A stretch of 64,000 bases of DNA from contig NZ_JAGEPF010000002.1 in the NCBI RefSeq assembly GCF_017573465.1, positions 62,001 to 126,000 of the forward strand, given 5' to 3'. Shown here piece after piece: positions 45,643 through 57,214 of this stretch (position 1 is the first letter of the stretch; each line of letters begins with the position of its first letter). The notes below the pieces were generated by a model. It was not told the DNA's origin. It made no database searches and worked only from the letters and a program-made list of their open reading frames with translations. Made by a program: the position numbers and the translations under genes. This stretch comes from Actinomadura violacea. GTDB taxonomy: Bacteria > Actinomycetota > Actinomycetes > Streptosporangiales > Streptosporangiaceae.

Positions 45643-46812
45643 TCAGACCGGCAGCTGCGGGCGGGCGGCGGGCTGCTGCCCGGTGTCGCCCGGCTCCGCC
45701 GCGGCGCCCCGGCGCCGCCCGCGCGGCCGGCCGAGCCGGAACATCAGCAGCACCCCGGCGACCGCGATCACCACCGTCACCCCGAGGGTGACCCACGCGG
45801 CGTCGAACAGCGCCAGCCCGACCAGCCCGGACGCCAGCAGCCCGACCCAGAAGTACATGATCAGCACGGCGCGGCGGGTGGAGTGGCCGAGCTGCAGCAG
45901 CCGGTGGTGCAGGTGCTGCTTGTCCGGCGAGAACGGCGACCTGCCCTGGTTCGTCCGGCGCCACACCGCCAGCAGCATGTCCATGAACGGGACCGCCGCC
46001 ACCGCCGGGATCAGCAGCAGCGGCACGTACAGCGGGAACAGCCCGTTCGACAGCACCGCCGGGTCGAACTGCCCGGTCAGCAGGATCGTCGACGCGCTGA
46101 GCAGCAGCCCGATCAGCATCGAGCCGGTGTCGCCCATGAAGATCTTCGCCGGGCTGAAGTTGTGCGGCAGGAAGCCCAGGCACATCCCGAACAGCACCGC
46201 CGCGGTGAGCGTCGCGCCGCTCAGCGTGGTCATCCCGTTGGTCTTGGTCAGCAGGTAGGCGTAGCCGAACAGGCCGAGCGCGGCGATCCCGACGACCCCG
46301 GCCGCCAGCCCGTCCAGCCCGTCGATGAAGTTCACCGCGTTGATCGTGGCGACCACCACGAACACGGTCAGCGGCACCCCGTAGGCGGGCGGCAGCGACA
46401 GCGACTCGCCGTTCGGCAGCGGGATCGAGTAGATCTGGATGCCCTGCATGATGAAGATCCCGGCGGCGGCGACCTGCCCGGCGAACTTGGTGAGCGGGTC
46501 GACCTCCCACCGGTCGTCGGCGATGCCGACCAGCACGATCAGCCCGCCCGACATCAGCAGCGCCTTGCCCACGCTGATGTCGCCGTTGGCCAGCACCTTG
46601 CGCATCTCCGGCAGCCCGGACGCCACGACCAGCGCCGCGACCATCCCGCCGAACATCGCCAGCCCGCCCAGCCGGGGCGTCGGGATCACGTGCACGTCCC
46701 GGTCCCGGGGCACCGCCTGCGCGCCGAACCACACGGCGAACCGCCGGACCGCGGGGGTCAGCAGGTAGGCGACCAGCGCGGCGACCAGGATGGTGAGCAG
46801 GTACTCCCGCAA
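45643..46812 (-). CDS. undecaprenyl-phosphate GlcNAc-1-phosphate transferase (WecA/TagO type)
   Basis: 389 residues, about eleven membrane helices. DRDVHVIPTPRLGG, GIADDRWEVDPLTKF (the Asp pair that binds Mg), NAVNFIDGLDGLAAG, MGDTGSMLIG and HLHHRLLQLGHS are the conserved loops of the polyprenyl-phosphate sugar-1-P transferases. It starts lipid-linked glycan synthesis for cell-wall polymers. The position before atpI matches the actinobacterial rfe gene. TTG start at 46812, with GGAGG ten bases upstream. Gln/Pro-rich C-tail. Confidence 0.92.
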   Translation of the reverse strand: MREYLLTILVAALVAYLLTPAVRRFAVWFGAQAVPRDRDVHVIPTPRLGGLAMFGGMVAALVVASGLPEMRKVLANGDISVGKALLMSGGLIVLVGIADDRWEVDPLTKFAGQVAAAGIFIMQGIQIYSIPLPNGESLSLPPAYGVPLTVFVVVATINAVNFIDGLDGLAAGVVGIAALGLFGYAYLLTKTNGMTTLSGATLTAAVLFGMCLGFLPHNFSPAKIFMGDTGSMLIGLLLSASTILLTGQFDPAVLSNGLFPLYVPLLLIPAVAAVPFMDMLLAVWRRTNQGRSPFSPDKQHLHHRLLQLGHSTRRAVLIMYFWVGLLASGLVGLALFDAAWVTLGVTVVIAVAGVLLMFRLGRPRGRRRGAAAEPGDTGQQPAARPQLPV

Positions 46813-46975
46813 CTCCCCCGCGCCTCCCTTCGCCGATCACCGCCGCCGCGACCGCGGCCGTCCGCGATCACCCACTGCACATGCCCCGATTGAACGCACC
46901 GTCACCTGGACGGGGTTCCCGACCGGGTAAGACGGCCGTCCGGCGCGATCGGTTCGCCGTCGCGACCGACCAACT

Positions 46976-47971
46976 CTAGTCCCACCGCGCCGCATCCGCG
47001 GCATATCGCGCCGTCCCGGACGTCCGGGAGCACGCCGCGGCCGCTCCGGCGATCACCAGCGCGAGGCCGGCCAGGGTCCGGTCCCCCAGCGAGAACGCCC
47101 ACGGGCCGCGGTCCAGCACGTCGTCCGCCACGTCCGAGACGATCAGCAGCGCGCCCGCCGCGGCCAGCGCCGCGCCCGCCCGGCGGCGCGGCGCCCGGCC
47201 GCGCGCCGCCAGCACGACCGCGGCCAGGGCCAGCGCGAGCGCCGCCGAACCCGCCCAGGTCCCGGCCCAGTGCGGCCTGGCGTAGTGCGGCGGGACGGCG
47301 GCGACCGCGTGCTTCGGCAGCCGGACCCGGACGGTCATCCCCTCGTGCGGGGCGAGCGCGCTCTGCGAGAAGTCCACCGCGTACCGGCCGTCGCGCACGC
47401 CCAGGCAGCGCGTCGTCGCCCCCTCCGCGCCCGCCCGGCACGTCGCGTGCCGCAGCGGGACGGGCGCCTCGACCCGGACGACGGCGTCCTCGATCGGCAC
47501 GTCCCAGCTCGTCCCGATCGCGTCCCAGACCAGCTCGTCGTGGTCGCGGTAAGGGGTGAACGCCCAGCCCAGCGCGTACTCGATCACGTACGCCTGGCGG
47601 CCGCGCACCTCCCGGTGCCGGTCGCCGACGGTGATCTGCAGGTCGTTCAGCAGCCGCATCGTCCGGGCCCTGGCCGGCGCGCCCGTCGAGGAGCCCGCGC
47701 TGACGTCCCGCACGTCGTACAGCCGGTTCGCGCGGCGCACCGGCACCCGCCGGACGATCCCGTGCTCGCCGCCGCGGTCGAAGTCGTAGGTGATCGTCTC
47801 CCGGACGCGCACGATCCCGTCCCGGCCCAGCGTGAGGACCACGTCATAGGTCGGGATGCTCTCGCGGGGCACCGGCGCGGCCGCCGCGGCGGGCAGCAGG
47901 AGGACCATGGCCACCAGCGCCACGGCCGCGGCGGTCACGGGTCCCCGAACACGGCCGCGCATCCCCCGCAT
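46976..47971 (-). CDS. DUF2207 domain membrane protein, short form
   Basis: 331 residues. A signal peptide (VTAAAVALVAMVLLLPAAAAAP) leads to a DUF2207 extracytoplasmic domain: IPTYDVVLTLGRDGIVRVRETITYDFDRGGEHGIVRRVPVR, then VIEYALGWAFTPYRDHDELVWDAIGTSWDVPIEDAVVRVEAP. Three C-terminal hydrophobic segments follow. Typical DUF2207 proteins are ~550-650 residues with a Gly/Ser-rich tail, so this is a short version. Start at the ATG 47971; ATG 47962 is possible. Function unknown. Confidence 0.8.
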   Translation of the reverse strand: MRGMRGRVRGPVTAAAVALVAMVLLLPAAAAAPVPRESIPTYDVVLTLGRDGIVRVRETITYDFDRGGEHGIVRRVPVRRANRLYDVRDVSAGSSTGAPARARTMRLLNDLQITVGDRHREVRGRQAYVIEYALGWAFTPYRDHDELVWDAIGTSWDVPIEDAVVRVEAPVPLRHATCRAGAEGATTRCLGVRDGRYAVDFSQSALAPHEGMTVRVRLPKHAVAAVPPHYARPHWAGTWAGSAALALALAAVVLAARGRAPRRRAGAALAAAGALLIVSDVADDVLDRGPWAFSLGDRTLAGLALVIAGAAAACSRTSGTARYAADAARWD

Positions 47972-48309
47972 GGTCTCACCGCGGCCCGCGCGATGTCGGC
48001 GCAACCCGCCGAACCCGCGGCGCCGCGCCGGGCGGGCGCCGCGCGGCGGAAATGAGATCTTCGTCATGCCCGGCCGTCCGCGCCGCCGCGGCACGCCGGG
48101 AGAGCCGTCCGAAACCCGCCGGAGCCGGGGTTCCGGCCCCGGCGCGTGCCGCGTCCGGACAGTTGGACGCGGCGGCGGCCCATCCGGTTCGGGCAAACCG
48201 ATCTTTTCGGCCACCCCTGGCCGCACGGTAAGAAAACCGTAAAGATGATCTTGTTAACACTGCTAGGTTATCCGCCGCTAACCCGTGATACATGAGCATG
48301 GAGGGACCA

Positions 48310-48741
48310 ATGCGGCGATTCGCAGCCGTAGCCCTGACCGCCGGCGCCCTGCTGACGGGCTCCGCCCTCGTGGGCGCCCCCGCCGAGGCGGCCACCGCCC
48401 ACAAGTGGGCCCCGTACAACTCCTACGGCAACCTCAGCGCGTGGGGCACCTACACCCGCAGCGGCGGCAGCACCTACGTCACCGGATACCTCCGTGACAG
48501 CAAGAAGAACGGCTGGACCGCCTGCGTCCGGTTCCTCTTCACCGAGGGCAGCAAGAAGTACTGGTCCCGCTTCAAGATCGTCGGCTACACCTCCAGCGGC
48601 AGCCAGTACAACTTCGACGGCAAGGCCACCGTCAAGATCAAGACCAGCTCCAGCTACAGCAGCCACCTGTGGGTCCAGGAGTGCGGCCGCAACAAGAAGA
48701 CCGGCAAGTACCTCTACGGCAAGGGCAAGAAGCTGTTTTGA
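48310..48741 (+). CDS. small secreted protein
   Basis: 143 residues. MRRFAAVALTAGALLTGSALVGAPAEAA is a Sec signal peptide, cleaved after AEA. The mature ~115 residues are rich in Gly, Ser, Tyr, Lys and contain two cysteines; pattern AWGTYTRSGGSTYVTGYLRDSKKNGWTACVRFLF suggests a small beta-sandwich. No family recognised. GGAGGG precedes the ATG at 48310. It is the only plus-strand gene between 35 and 62.8 kb and has a lower GC, more Lys-rich mature part than its neighbours. Confidence 0.75.
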   Translation: MRRFAAVALTAGALLTGSALVGAPAEAATAHKWAPYNSYGNLSAWGTYTRSGGSTYVTGYLRDSKKNGWTACVRFLFTEGSKKYWSRFKIVGYTSSGSQYNFDGKATVKIKTSSSYSSHLWVQECGRNKKTGKYLYGKGKKLF

Positions 48742-48774
48742 TTGCAGGCCCCTCGGCGGTCGGGCCCTGGGGGC

Positions 48775-48905
48775 CCTCCCTTCAACGGGGACTGCGGCGA
48801 TCGCTGCATCGCTCCGGCTCGCCTAGGGGCTCGCTGCGCGATCAGATTCTCGCTTCGCTCGAATCTGGCTTCGCACGCGATCGCAACGCGCGGGTCGTCG
48901 CCGGC
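48775..48905. repeat. cluster of small palindromes
   Basis: This intergenic part has several short inverted repeats, for example GCGATCGC, AGATTC...GAATCT around TCGCTTCGCTC, and GGGCTCGCTGCGCGATC. It looks like a REP-type or degraded mobile sequence. No gene. Confidence 0.4.
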
Positions 48906-48949
48906 TGAGCTTACGGACGTGTCCGTGATGGTCGGCGGTGGCCGGGCAT

Positions 48950-48987
48950 GGAAACGGCCGGGCAGGTTCTCCTGCCCGGCCGTTTCC
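48950..48987. terminator. perfect 17-bp hairpin terminator
   Basis: GGAAACGGCCGGGCAGG-TTCT-CCTGCCCGGCCGTTTCC, without mismatch. It lies between the convergent secreted-protein and Sua5 genes, 5 bp from the latter's stop. Confidence 0.8.
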
Positions 48988-48992
48988 GCTTG

Positions 48993-49832
48993 CTAGTCGT
49001 CCTTCGGCTGCGGAGCGTCGGTCGGATGCGGGGCTTCCGCGGTGTCGGCCGGGGGCTCAGCGGGGGGCTGGGCGGGCTCAGCGGGCGGCTGGGGGGTTTC
49101 GGCCTGGGGTTGCTTGGTGAGGGAGGGCTTGGACTCCGCGGCGGCCGAGGGGGCCGCTGTGAGCTCCGCGGGCTCGGGCGCCTCGTCCTCCTCGGTGAGC
49201 AGCACGCCGACCACCGAGCGGATCTTGTCCTCGGGGATGGCGCCGACACGCAGGAGGCGCGGCACCGGCCCCGTCAGGTCCACGATCGTGGACGGGTCCG
49301 CGTGCCCCGACCGGCCGCCGTCCAGGTACACCGAGATCGAGTCGCCGAGCATCTTCTCCGCCTCCTCGGCGGTGCGCGCGGCGGGCTCGCCGGACAGGTT
49401 CGCGCTGCTGACCGCGAGCGGCCCCGTCTCCTTGAGCAGCTCCACCGCGAGCTCGTGCATCGGCATGCGGACGGCGACGGTGCCCTTGGTCTCGCCGAGG
49501 TCCCACATGAGGTTCTGGTTGGCGCGGAAGATCAGCGTCAGCGCGCCCGGCCAGAACTCGTCGATCAGGTCCTGGCCGTAGGTGCCGAGGTCCTCCACCA
49601 GCGCGGTCGCGGCCCGGACCGACCCGACCAGGACGGGCGGCGGCATGTCGCGGCCGCGGCCCTTGGCGTCCAGCAGCGCCTGCACCGCGGCGGGCGTGAA
49701 CGCGTCGGCGCCGACCCCGTACACCGTGTCGGTCGGCAGGACGAGCAGCTCGCCGCGCCGGACGGCCGAGACGGCCTCGGCGATTCCACGGGTGCGCTCC
49801 ATCGGCTCGGAGCAGTCATAACGTCGGCTCAC
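48993..49832 (-). CDS. L-threonylcarbamoyladenylate synthase (Sua5/YrdC)
   Basis: 279 residues. The YrdC core is ELLVLPTDTVYGVGADAF, KGRGRDMPPPVLVGS, WPGALTLIF, VAVRMPMHELA and GPLAVSSANLSGEPAARTAEEA. It makes threonylcarbamoyl-AMP for the t6A modification of ANN-reading tRNAs. After about residue 205 comes a Pro/Ala/Glu-rich disordered tail of ~70 residues rather than a standard Sua5 domain. GTG start at 49832, 80 bp after the prmC stop. Confidence 0.9.
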   Translation of the reverse strand: MSRRYDCSEPMERTRGIAEAVSAVRRGELLVLPTDTVYGVGADAFTPAAVQALLDAKGRGRDMPPPVLVGSVRAATALVEDLGTYGQDLIDEFWPGALTLIFRANQNLMWDLGETKGTVAVRMPMHELAVELLKETGPLAVSSANLSGEPAARTAEEAEKMLGDSISVYLDGGRSGHADPSTIVDLTGPVPRLLRVGAIPEDKIRSVVGVLLTEEDEAPEPAELTAAPSAAAESKPSLTKQPQAETPQPPAEPAQPPAEPPADTAEAPHPTDAPQPKDD

Positions 49833-49912
49833 GGTCGCCCGTCTTCCCATCTCGCGGCGCTCGTCCTCATGGCATCGCCAAGGATAGCCCCGCGGCCGCG
49901 CTGCGCCGCGTG

Positions 49913-50773
49913 CTAGTCGGTCGCGAGGCGGGCGGTGACGAAGCGGTCCCGGTTGGTGAGGTCGCGGCGGTTGCGGACGTCCCGCCAGCCGTTCTCCTCC
50001 GCGAAGACCCAGTAGACGCCGTTGCCCTGCAGGTCGCTGTGCTCGACGGCGACGTAGCCGCCGGGGCGCAGCAGCCGGCGGGCGGTGCGCTCGACGACGC
50101 GGATCGCGTCCAGGCCGTCGTCGCCGCCGCCCCACAGCGCGTCCGCCGGGTCGTGGTCGCGCACGTCCGGCGGCACGTACTCCCACTCGCTCATCGGGAT
50201 GTACGGGGGGTTGCTGACGACGAGGTCGACGGTGCCGTTCAGCTCAGGCAGCGCGGTGCCGAAGTCGTCCAGGTGCAGGCGGACGCGGCCCCGCTCGTCC
50301 AGTTCCTCGATGTTGCGGGTCGCGTGCACGAACGCCTTGGGGTCCTTCTCCACCGCGTGCACGCGCGCGCGGGGCGCCTCAAGGGCGATCGACAGGGCGA
50401 TCGCGGCGGAGCCCGTCCCGAGGTCGACGACGAGGGGGTCGCGGACGTCCATGTCCCGCAGCGTCTCCAGCGCCCAGCCGACCATCACCTCGGTCTCCGG
50501 GCGCGGCACGAACACGCCGGGGCCGACCTTCAGCTCCAGGTAGCGGAAGAACGCCCGGCCGGTGATGTGCTGGAGCGGCTCCCCCGCCTCGCGGCGCGCC
50601 ACGTACTCCCAGAACCTGGCGTCGAACGCGCCGTCGGGCACGCCGTGCAGCTCCGAGCGCTTCACCGCGTGCACGGCGGCGGCCAGCTCCTCGGCGTCGG
50701 CGCGCGGCGAGGCGGCCCCGGCGTCCGCGAGCCGCGCGGTGGCCCTGGCGATCTCGTCCAGCAGCAGGCTCAT
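49913..50773 (-). CDS. prmC: release factor glutamine methyltransferase
   Basis: 286 residues. An N-terminal helical domain is followed by a SAM-dependent methyltransferase: [17 protein letters not shown] (motif I) and the substrate-Gln-binding [18 protein letters not shown] is the conserved linker. It methylates the GGQ glutamine of RF1 and RF2. The ATG overlaps the prfA stop by four bases, so expression is coupled to its substrate. Confidence 0.94.
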   Translation of the reverse strand: MSLLLDEIARATARLADAGAASPRADAEELAAAVHAVKRSELHGVPDGAFDARFWEYVARREAGEPLQHITGRAFFRYLELKVGPGVFVPRPETEVMVGWALETLRDMDVRDPLVVDLGTGSAAIALSIALEAPRARVHAVEKDPKAFVHATRNIEELDERGRVRLHLDDFGTALPELNGTVDLVVSNPPYIPMSEWEYVPPDVRDHDPADALWGGGDDGLDAIRVVERTARRLLRPGGYVAVEHSDLQGNGVYWVFAEENGWRDVRNRRDLTNRDRFVTARLATD

Positions 50774-51834
50774 GACTTCTGGGCTTCGGCCAGCCGGGTT
50801 TCCATGTCCGCGTCGACCAGCGCCTGCGTCACGTTGTGCAGGTCGCCGTCGAGCACCTGGTCGAGGTTGTAGGCCTTGTAGCCGACGCGGTGGTCGGAGA
50901 TCCGGTTCTCCGGGTAGTTGTAGGTGCGGACCCGCTCGGACCGGTCCACGGTGCGGACCTGGCTCTTGCGCTCGGCCGCGGCCGCCGCGTCCGCCTGCTC
51001 CTGCGCCATCGCCAGCAGCCGGGACCGCAGGATCCGCAGCGCCTGCTCCTTGTTCTGCAGCTGGCTCTTCTCGTTCTGGCAGGAGACGACGACGCCGGTC
51101 GGCAGGTGCGTGATGCGGACCGCCGAGTCGGTGGTGTTGACGCTCTGCCCGCCCGGCCCGGACGAGCGGTACACGTCGATGCGCAGGTCGTTCGCGTCGA
51201 TCTGGACGTCCACGTCCTCGGCCTCGGGCGTCACCAGGACGCCGACGGCGCTGGTGTGGATGCGGCCCTGCGACTCGGTCGCGGGCACCCGCTGCACCCG
51301 GTGGACCCCGCCCTCGTACTTCAGCCGCGTCCAGACGCCCTCGTCCTGCGAGCCCTTGGTCTTCACCGCGACGGTGACGTCCTTGTAGCCGCCGAGGTCG
51401 GACGGGTGGGAGTCGAGGACCTCGGTCTTCCACCCGACCCGCTCGGCGTACCGCAGGTACATCCGCAGCAGGTCGCCGGCGAACAGCGCGGACTCCTCGC
51501 CGCCCTCGCCGGCCTTGACCTCCAGGATGACGTCCTTGGAGTCGTTGGGGTCGCGCGGGACGAGCAGCCGGCGCAGCCGCTCCTCGAGCTCGTCCTTGCG
51601 CTTGCCGAGGTCGGCGGCCTCGGCGGCGAACGCCTCGTCCTCGCCCGCGAGCTCGTGCGCGGCGGCGAGGTCGTCCTCGGTGGACGCCAGCTCCCGGTGC
51701 GTCTCGACGATCGGCCGCAGCTCGGCGTAGCGCTTGCCGAGCCGGCGCGCCAGGGCCTGGTCGGCATGCACGGACGGGTCGGCGAGCCGCCCCTCGATGT
51801 CGGCGTATTCGCTGATGAGTTCGTCGAGATTCAC
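50770..51834 (-). CDS. prfA: peptide chain release factor 1
   Basis: 354 residues. The GGQ loop is [18 protein letters not shown]; the anticodon-like region lies before it. It releases peptides at UAA and UAG codons. GTG start at 51834. The rpmE-prfA-prmC-Sua5 order is the standard actinobacterial arrangement. Confidence 0.96.
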   Translation of the reverse strand: MNLDELISEYADIEGRLADPSVHADQALARRLGKRYAELRPIVETHRELASTEDDLAAAHELAGEDEAFAAEAADLGKRKDELEERLRRLLVPRDPNDSKDVILEVKAGEGGEESALFAGDLLRMYLRYAERVGWKTEVLDSHPSDLGGYKDVTVAVKTKGSQDEGVWTRLKYEGGVHRVQRVPATESQGRIHTSAVGVLVTPEAEDVDVQIDANDLRIDVYRSSGPGGQSVNTTDSAVRITHLPTGVVVSCQNEKSQLQNKEQALRILRSRLLAMAQEQADAAAAAERKSQVRTVDRSERVRTYNYPENRISDHRVGYKAYNLDQVLDGDLHNVTQALVDADMETRLAEAQKS

Positions 51835-51895
51835 GGTGTGTCCTGGCCCGTTCCGGCGCGGGGGCCGCGGCGGCCTCCGGATGCCGACTCCGGAC

Positions 51896-51924
51896 GGCCC
51901 GGGGACCTGGAGAGTCCCCGGGCC
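51896..51924 (-). terminator. hairpin after rpmE
   Basis: GGCCCGGGGAC-CTGGAGA-GTCCCCGGGCC, 11-bp perfect arms between the rpmE stop and the prfA start. Probably ends the rpmE transcript or attenuates read-through into prfA. Confidence 0.65.
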
Positions 51925-51967
51925 GTCCCTGGTCGCTGTGCGGCGCTCCGCGCCGCGCGGCTCAGAG

Positions 51968-52186
51968 CTACTTGCCGGCCTTCTTCTTGCCGAAGCGCTG
52001 CTCGAAGCGCGCCACCCGGCCGCCGGTGTCGAGGATCTTCTGCTTGCCCGTGTAGAACGGGTGGCAGTTCGAGCACACGTCGGCGTGGATCACGCCGTTC
52101 TCGGCGGTGCTGCGCGTCTCGAAGGTGTTGCCGCACGTGCACGTCACGGTCGTGACGACGTAGTCCGGGTGAGTGTCGGGCTTCAT
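51968..52186 (-). CDS. rpmE: 50S ribosomal protein L31, zinc-binding type
   Basis: 72 residues. [22 protein letters not shown] and [36 protein letters not shown] keep the CxC and CxxC cysteines of the zinc form. AGGAG precedes the ATG at 52186. A Zur-regulated zinc-free paralogue, if present, is elsewhere. Confidence 0.96.
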   Translation of the reverse strand: MKPDTHPDYVVTTVTCTCGNTFETRSTAENGVIHADVCSNCHPFYTGKQKILDTGGRVARFEQRFGKKKAGK

Positions 52187-52372
52187 GGGTTCTCCTCGCA
52201 TGAGGCGGTCGCCGGGCGCCCCCGCTCGCACGGCCTTTCCGCAGGGCGGGGCCATGGGCGATGGGGGAGGCGTGAACCGGTACCGCAGCGGTTGCACTCC
52301 AAGTGTGCCAGATACCCGAACGTGCCGAGGTCATCGGTCATTCCCGATCACCGCCGGGCGCCCGCGGGCCGC

Positions 52373-53026
52373 TCAGGCGGCGGCGCGGCCCAGGTAGGCG
52401 AGCACGGCCATCACCCGGCGGTGCCCGCCCTGCGCGGGCTGCAGGTCGAGCTTGGCGAAGATGTTGGAGATGTGCTTCTCCACCGCGCCCTCGGTGACGA
52501 CCAGGTCCTGCGCGATGGCGCCGTTGGAGCGGCCCTGCGCCATCAGCCCGAGCACCTCCCGCTCGCGCGGCGTCAGCGCCTCCAGCGGGTCGCCGGTGCG
52601 GCGCCGGCCGAGCAGCTGCCCGATCACCTCCGGGTCGATGACGGTCCCGCCGGCGGCGATCCGGCGGACCGCGTCGATGAACTCCGCGATGTCCGACACC
52701 CGCTCCTTCAGCAGGTAGCCGACGCCCTCGGCGCCGCCGCCGATCAGGTCCGTCGCGTACCGCTCCTCCACGTACTGCGACAGCACGAGGATCGGGGTGC
52801 CGGGGCGGCGCTCGCGGACGGCCAGCGCCGCGCGCAGCCCCTCGTCGGTGAACGACGGCGGCATCCGCACGTCCACGATGGCGAGGTCCGGCTCGTGCTC
52901 CTCGACGATGCCGAGCAGGCCGGGGCCGTCCCCGACCGTCGCGACCGTCTCGATCGCCGCGTCCCCGAGCAGCCGGACGAGCCCTTCGCGCAACAGCACC
53001 GAGTCTTCGGCGATCACTACCCGCAT
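52373..53026 (-). CDS. NarL/LuxR-type response regulator
   Basis: 217 residues. The receiver has the acidic pair in IAEDS, phospho-acceptor Asp in DLAIVDVRMP and the Lys in YLLKERV. The C-terminal LuxR helix-turn-helix is LTPREREVLGLMAQGRSNGAIAQDLVVTEGAVEKHISNIFAKL. It follows its kinase by 39 bp. The predicted binding site is the palindrome at 54561-54578 upstream of the kinase gene and 34052-34069 before the DUF4097 gene. Confidence 0.92.
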   Translation of the reverse strand: MRVVIAEDSVLLREGLVRLLGDAAIETVATVGDGPGLLGIVEEHEPDLAIVDVRMPPSFTDEGLRAALAVRERRPGTPILVLSQYVEERYATDLIGGGAEGVGYLLKERVSDIAEFIDAVRRIAAGGTVIDPEVIGQLLGRRRTGDPLEALTPREREVLGLMAQGRSNGAIAQDLVVTEGAVEKHISNIFAKLDLQPAQGGHRRVMAVLAYLGRAAA

Positions 53027-53065
53027 GCCCCCATTATCGGGCCTCGCGGCCCCCGCGCGCTCCGG

Positions 53066-54475
53066 TCACCAGGTGCAGGGCAGGTCCGCGCGGACGATCG
53101 TCGGGCCGCCGGGCGGGCTGTCGACGATCAGCATCCCGTCGATGGTGGCGGCCCGGTCGGCGAGCCCGGCGAGGCCGCCGCCCGGCCGCGCCACCGCGCC
53201 GCCGGCGCCGTTGTCGGTGACCTCGACGACGACCCAGCGGTCCTCCCGGGCGACCCGGACGGACGCGCGGGTCGCCCGCGCGTACTTGGCGATGTTGGCG
53301 AGCGCCTCGGCGACGATGAAGTAGGCGATGCTCTCCACCGCGGCGGGCGGCCGCTCCGGCAGGTCGACGTCCACCTCGACGGGGACGGGCGCGCGGCCCG
53401 CCAGCCCGGACAGCGCCGGGTCCAGGCCGCGGTCGGTGAGGATCGCCGGGTAGATGCCGCGGGCCAGGTCGCGCAGCTCGGTGATGGCCTCCTTGGTGCC
53501 CGCGTGCGCCTGCTCGATCAGCTCCCGCGCGCCCTCGGGGTCCTGATCGAGCTTCGCCCGGGCCCGGCCGATGTCCATCGCGACGGCCAGCAGCCGCTGC
53601 TGCGCGCCGTCGTGCAGGTCGCGCTCGATGCGGCGCCGCTCGAACTCCGCGGCGTCGACGCCGCGCGCCCGGCTGGCGCGCAGGTGCGCGGTCCGCTGCC
53701 GCAGCTCCCGGTTCTCCGCCTGGGACGCGTTCGGGCCGAGCATCAGCCGCGCCCACGCCGCGTGCGCGATCGCCGTGCCCCGCGTCACGTACAGGGCGCC
53801 GGCCAGCACGACCAGCCCGACCGCCGACACCGGCAGCGCCTCGACCGGGTTGCCGGACCAGTACGTCACCTGCCCGAGGTTGATCTCCATGCCGCCGCCG
53901 AACAGCACGATCAGCGGCATGAACAGCAGGGTGCCCGTCAGGCCCCACACGATGGCCGACAGCACGAACTCCACCAGCGTCAGCGGGAACAGCAGGCCGA
54001 GGTAGACCAGGTCCTTCCAGGTGGCGGGGTCGGCGGCCATCGTCCGCAGCCGGACGAACGGGTTGCGGCTCTCCGGCATCGGGCGGTACGGGTCCGGGAC
54101 GGCGACGCCGAACGCGGCCCGCACCAGCCGGCGCTCCAGCCGCGCGCCGAACCGCCACGCGACCATCAGGAGCGCCAGCAGCGGGAACCCCACCCAGACG
54201 ATCAGGAGGCCGAGGGACAGCGACAGCCCGACGGCCAGCGTGACGAACCAGCCGAGCCCGAACGCGAGACTCACCGCGATGTACAGCGCGGACGTCCAGC
54301 TCACCGCGGACCGGGCCATCGCGGCGGGACGCCACGAGCCGTCCATGACCGACGCCCGGCGGCCGCCGGCGGGCGTCGCGCCCCCGCCGTGGGCGCCGCC
54401 GTGGGCCCCGTCCGGGGTCCCGGCGCGCGCCGGCGGGGCTCCGCCGCCCCCGATGTCCCTGCTCAGCTCGCCCAC
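53066..54475 (-). CDS. sensor histidine kinase, HisKA_3 family
   Basis: 469 residues. A Gly/Pro/Ala-rich N-tail is followed by at least four membrane helices in two pairs with a sensor domain between ([74 protein letters not shown]). The phospho-His is in [23 protein letters not shown], and the ATPase region has [17 protein letters not shown] and DNGAGGA. It resembles DesK/LiaS-type membrane-stress sensors. The GTG at 54475 has GGAGGG upstream; ATG 54346 is an alternative. Confidence 0.88.
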   Translation of the reverse strand: MGELSRDIGGGGAPPARAGTPDGAHGGAHGGGATPAGGRRASVMDGSWRPAAMARSAVSWTSALYIAVSLAFGLGWFVTLAVGLSLSLGLLIVWVGFPLLALLMVAWRFGARLERRLVRAAFGVAVPDPYRPMPESRNPFVRLRTMAADPATWKDLVYLGLLFPLTLVEFVLSAIVWGLTGTLLFMPLIVLFGGGMEINLGQVTYWSGNPVEALPVSAVGLVVLAGALYVTRGTAIAHAAWARLMLGPNASQAENRELRQRTAHLRASRARGVDAAEFERRRIERDLHDGAQQRLLAVAMDIGRARAKLDQDPEGARELIEQAHAGTKEAITELRDLARGIYPAILTDRGLDPALSGLAGRAPVPVEVDVDLPERPPAAVESIAYFIVAEALANIAKYARATRASVRVAREDRWVVVEVTDNGAGGAVARPGGGLAGLADRAATIDGMLIVDSPPGGPTIVRADLPCTW

Positions 54476-54508
54476 GTCGTCCCTCCGCGCCCGTTCCAAC
54501 CTATGGTG

Positions 54509-54578
54509 CAAGCCTGCCTTCCCGGCCGTCCGGCCACCATGGAGGTCCCCGCCGGATGGGGGTGGGGCTAACCCCACC
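54509..54578 (-). promoter_or_regulatory. shared operator plus box before the sensor kinase
   Basis: On the minus strand GGTGGGGTTAGCCCCACC (54561-54578) is followed after 42 bp by GGCAGGCTTG (54509-54518), and the gene starts 85 bp after the palindrome. Orientation and spacing match the DUF4097 gene upstream region at 34052-34122. Autoregulation by the response regulator is the simplest reading. Confidence 0.65.
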
Positions 54579-54610
54579 ATCCCCCGCCGCGCGTCCCCCG
54601 GGAAAGCGGA

Positions 54611-54641
54611 ACGCCCCCGCCCGGAACCCGGACGGGGGCGT
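54611..54641 (-). terminator. rho gene terminator
   Basis: ACGCCCCCG...CGGGGGCGT with an inner CCGG/CCGG pair, 14 bp after the rho stop on the minus strand. Confidence 0.7.
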
Positions 54642-54655
54642 GTCGCGGTGCGGGA

Positions 54656-56746
<2,091 letters not shown>

Positions 56747-57214
56747 TAAGGGTCCTTCCCAGGGAGCGGGCGTCGGCCGGCGTTCGGCCAGTCAACCCGG
56801 TAATACGGCCCGGCGGGGGCGCCGAGTCGGGCTCCGCTGATCACGATGGGGCCGGGATCGGCGATTTTCTGGGCACAGCCAGATGGTGGACGGGACGGTT
56901 CGCTCGCACGCTGTCCCCGCTACCGCCACGTCCGAAGTTTCGCTGGAATGCCTGACAACGGAATGTCACGGTGTCGGGGAGCCTGGTACGCGGGACCGAC
57001 ACGGCCGGAGGGCCGGTCAGGTGACGCGCGGCTGACGAGCACGCGGCCCCGAACGGGGCATCTGGTGCGGCAATCAGCCTAACATCACCAGGGCGCACTG
57101 CTATTCCCCAGAGGTCGATGTCTTCGCATTTTACCTAGGTGGATCTTGCGGGGACCCACACCGTCCGGAGCGTCGCGGCGGCCCGGGCCGCCGTCGGCCC
57201 GGCCCGCCGCCCCG
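56747..57214 (-). promoter_or_regulatory. 468-bp leader region of rho
   Basis: No convincing gene; an 85-codon frame on the minus strand (56841-57098) lacks a ribosome binding site and family pattern. Near 57080-57086 TAGGCT on the minus strand could be a -10, with a poor -35 17 bp before. If so the rho mRNA has a leader over 300 nt long, room for autoregulation by attenuation as known in E. coli. CACCTAGGTAAAAT near 57130 is unusually AT-rich. Confidence 0.4.

Noticed and set aside
56841-57098. 85-codon minus-strand frame upstream of rho
   Set aside because: No start signal, no family pattern and it lies in the likely rho leader.
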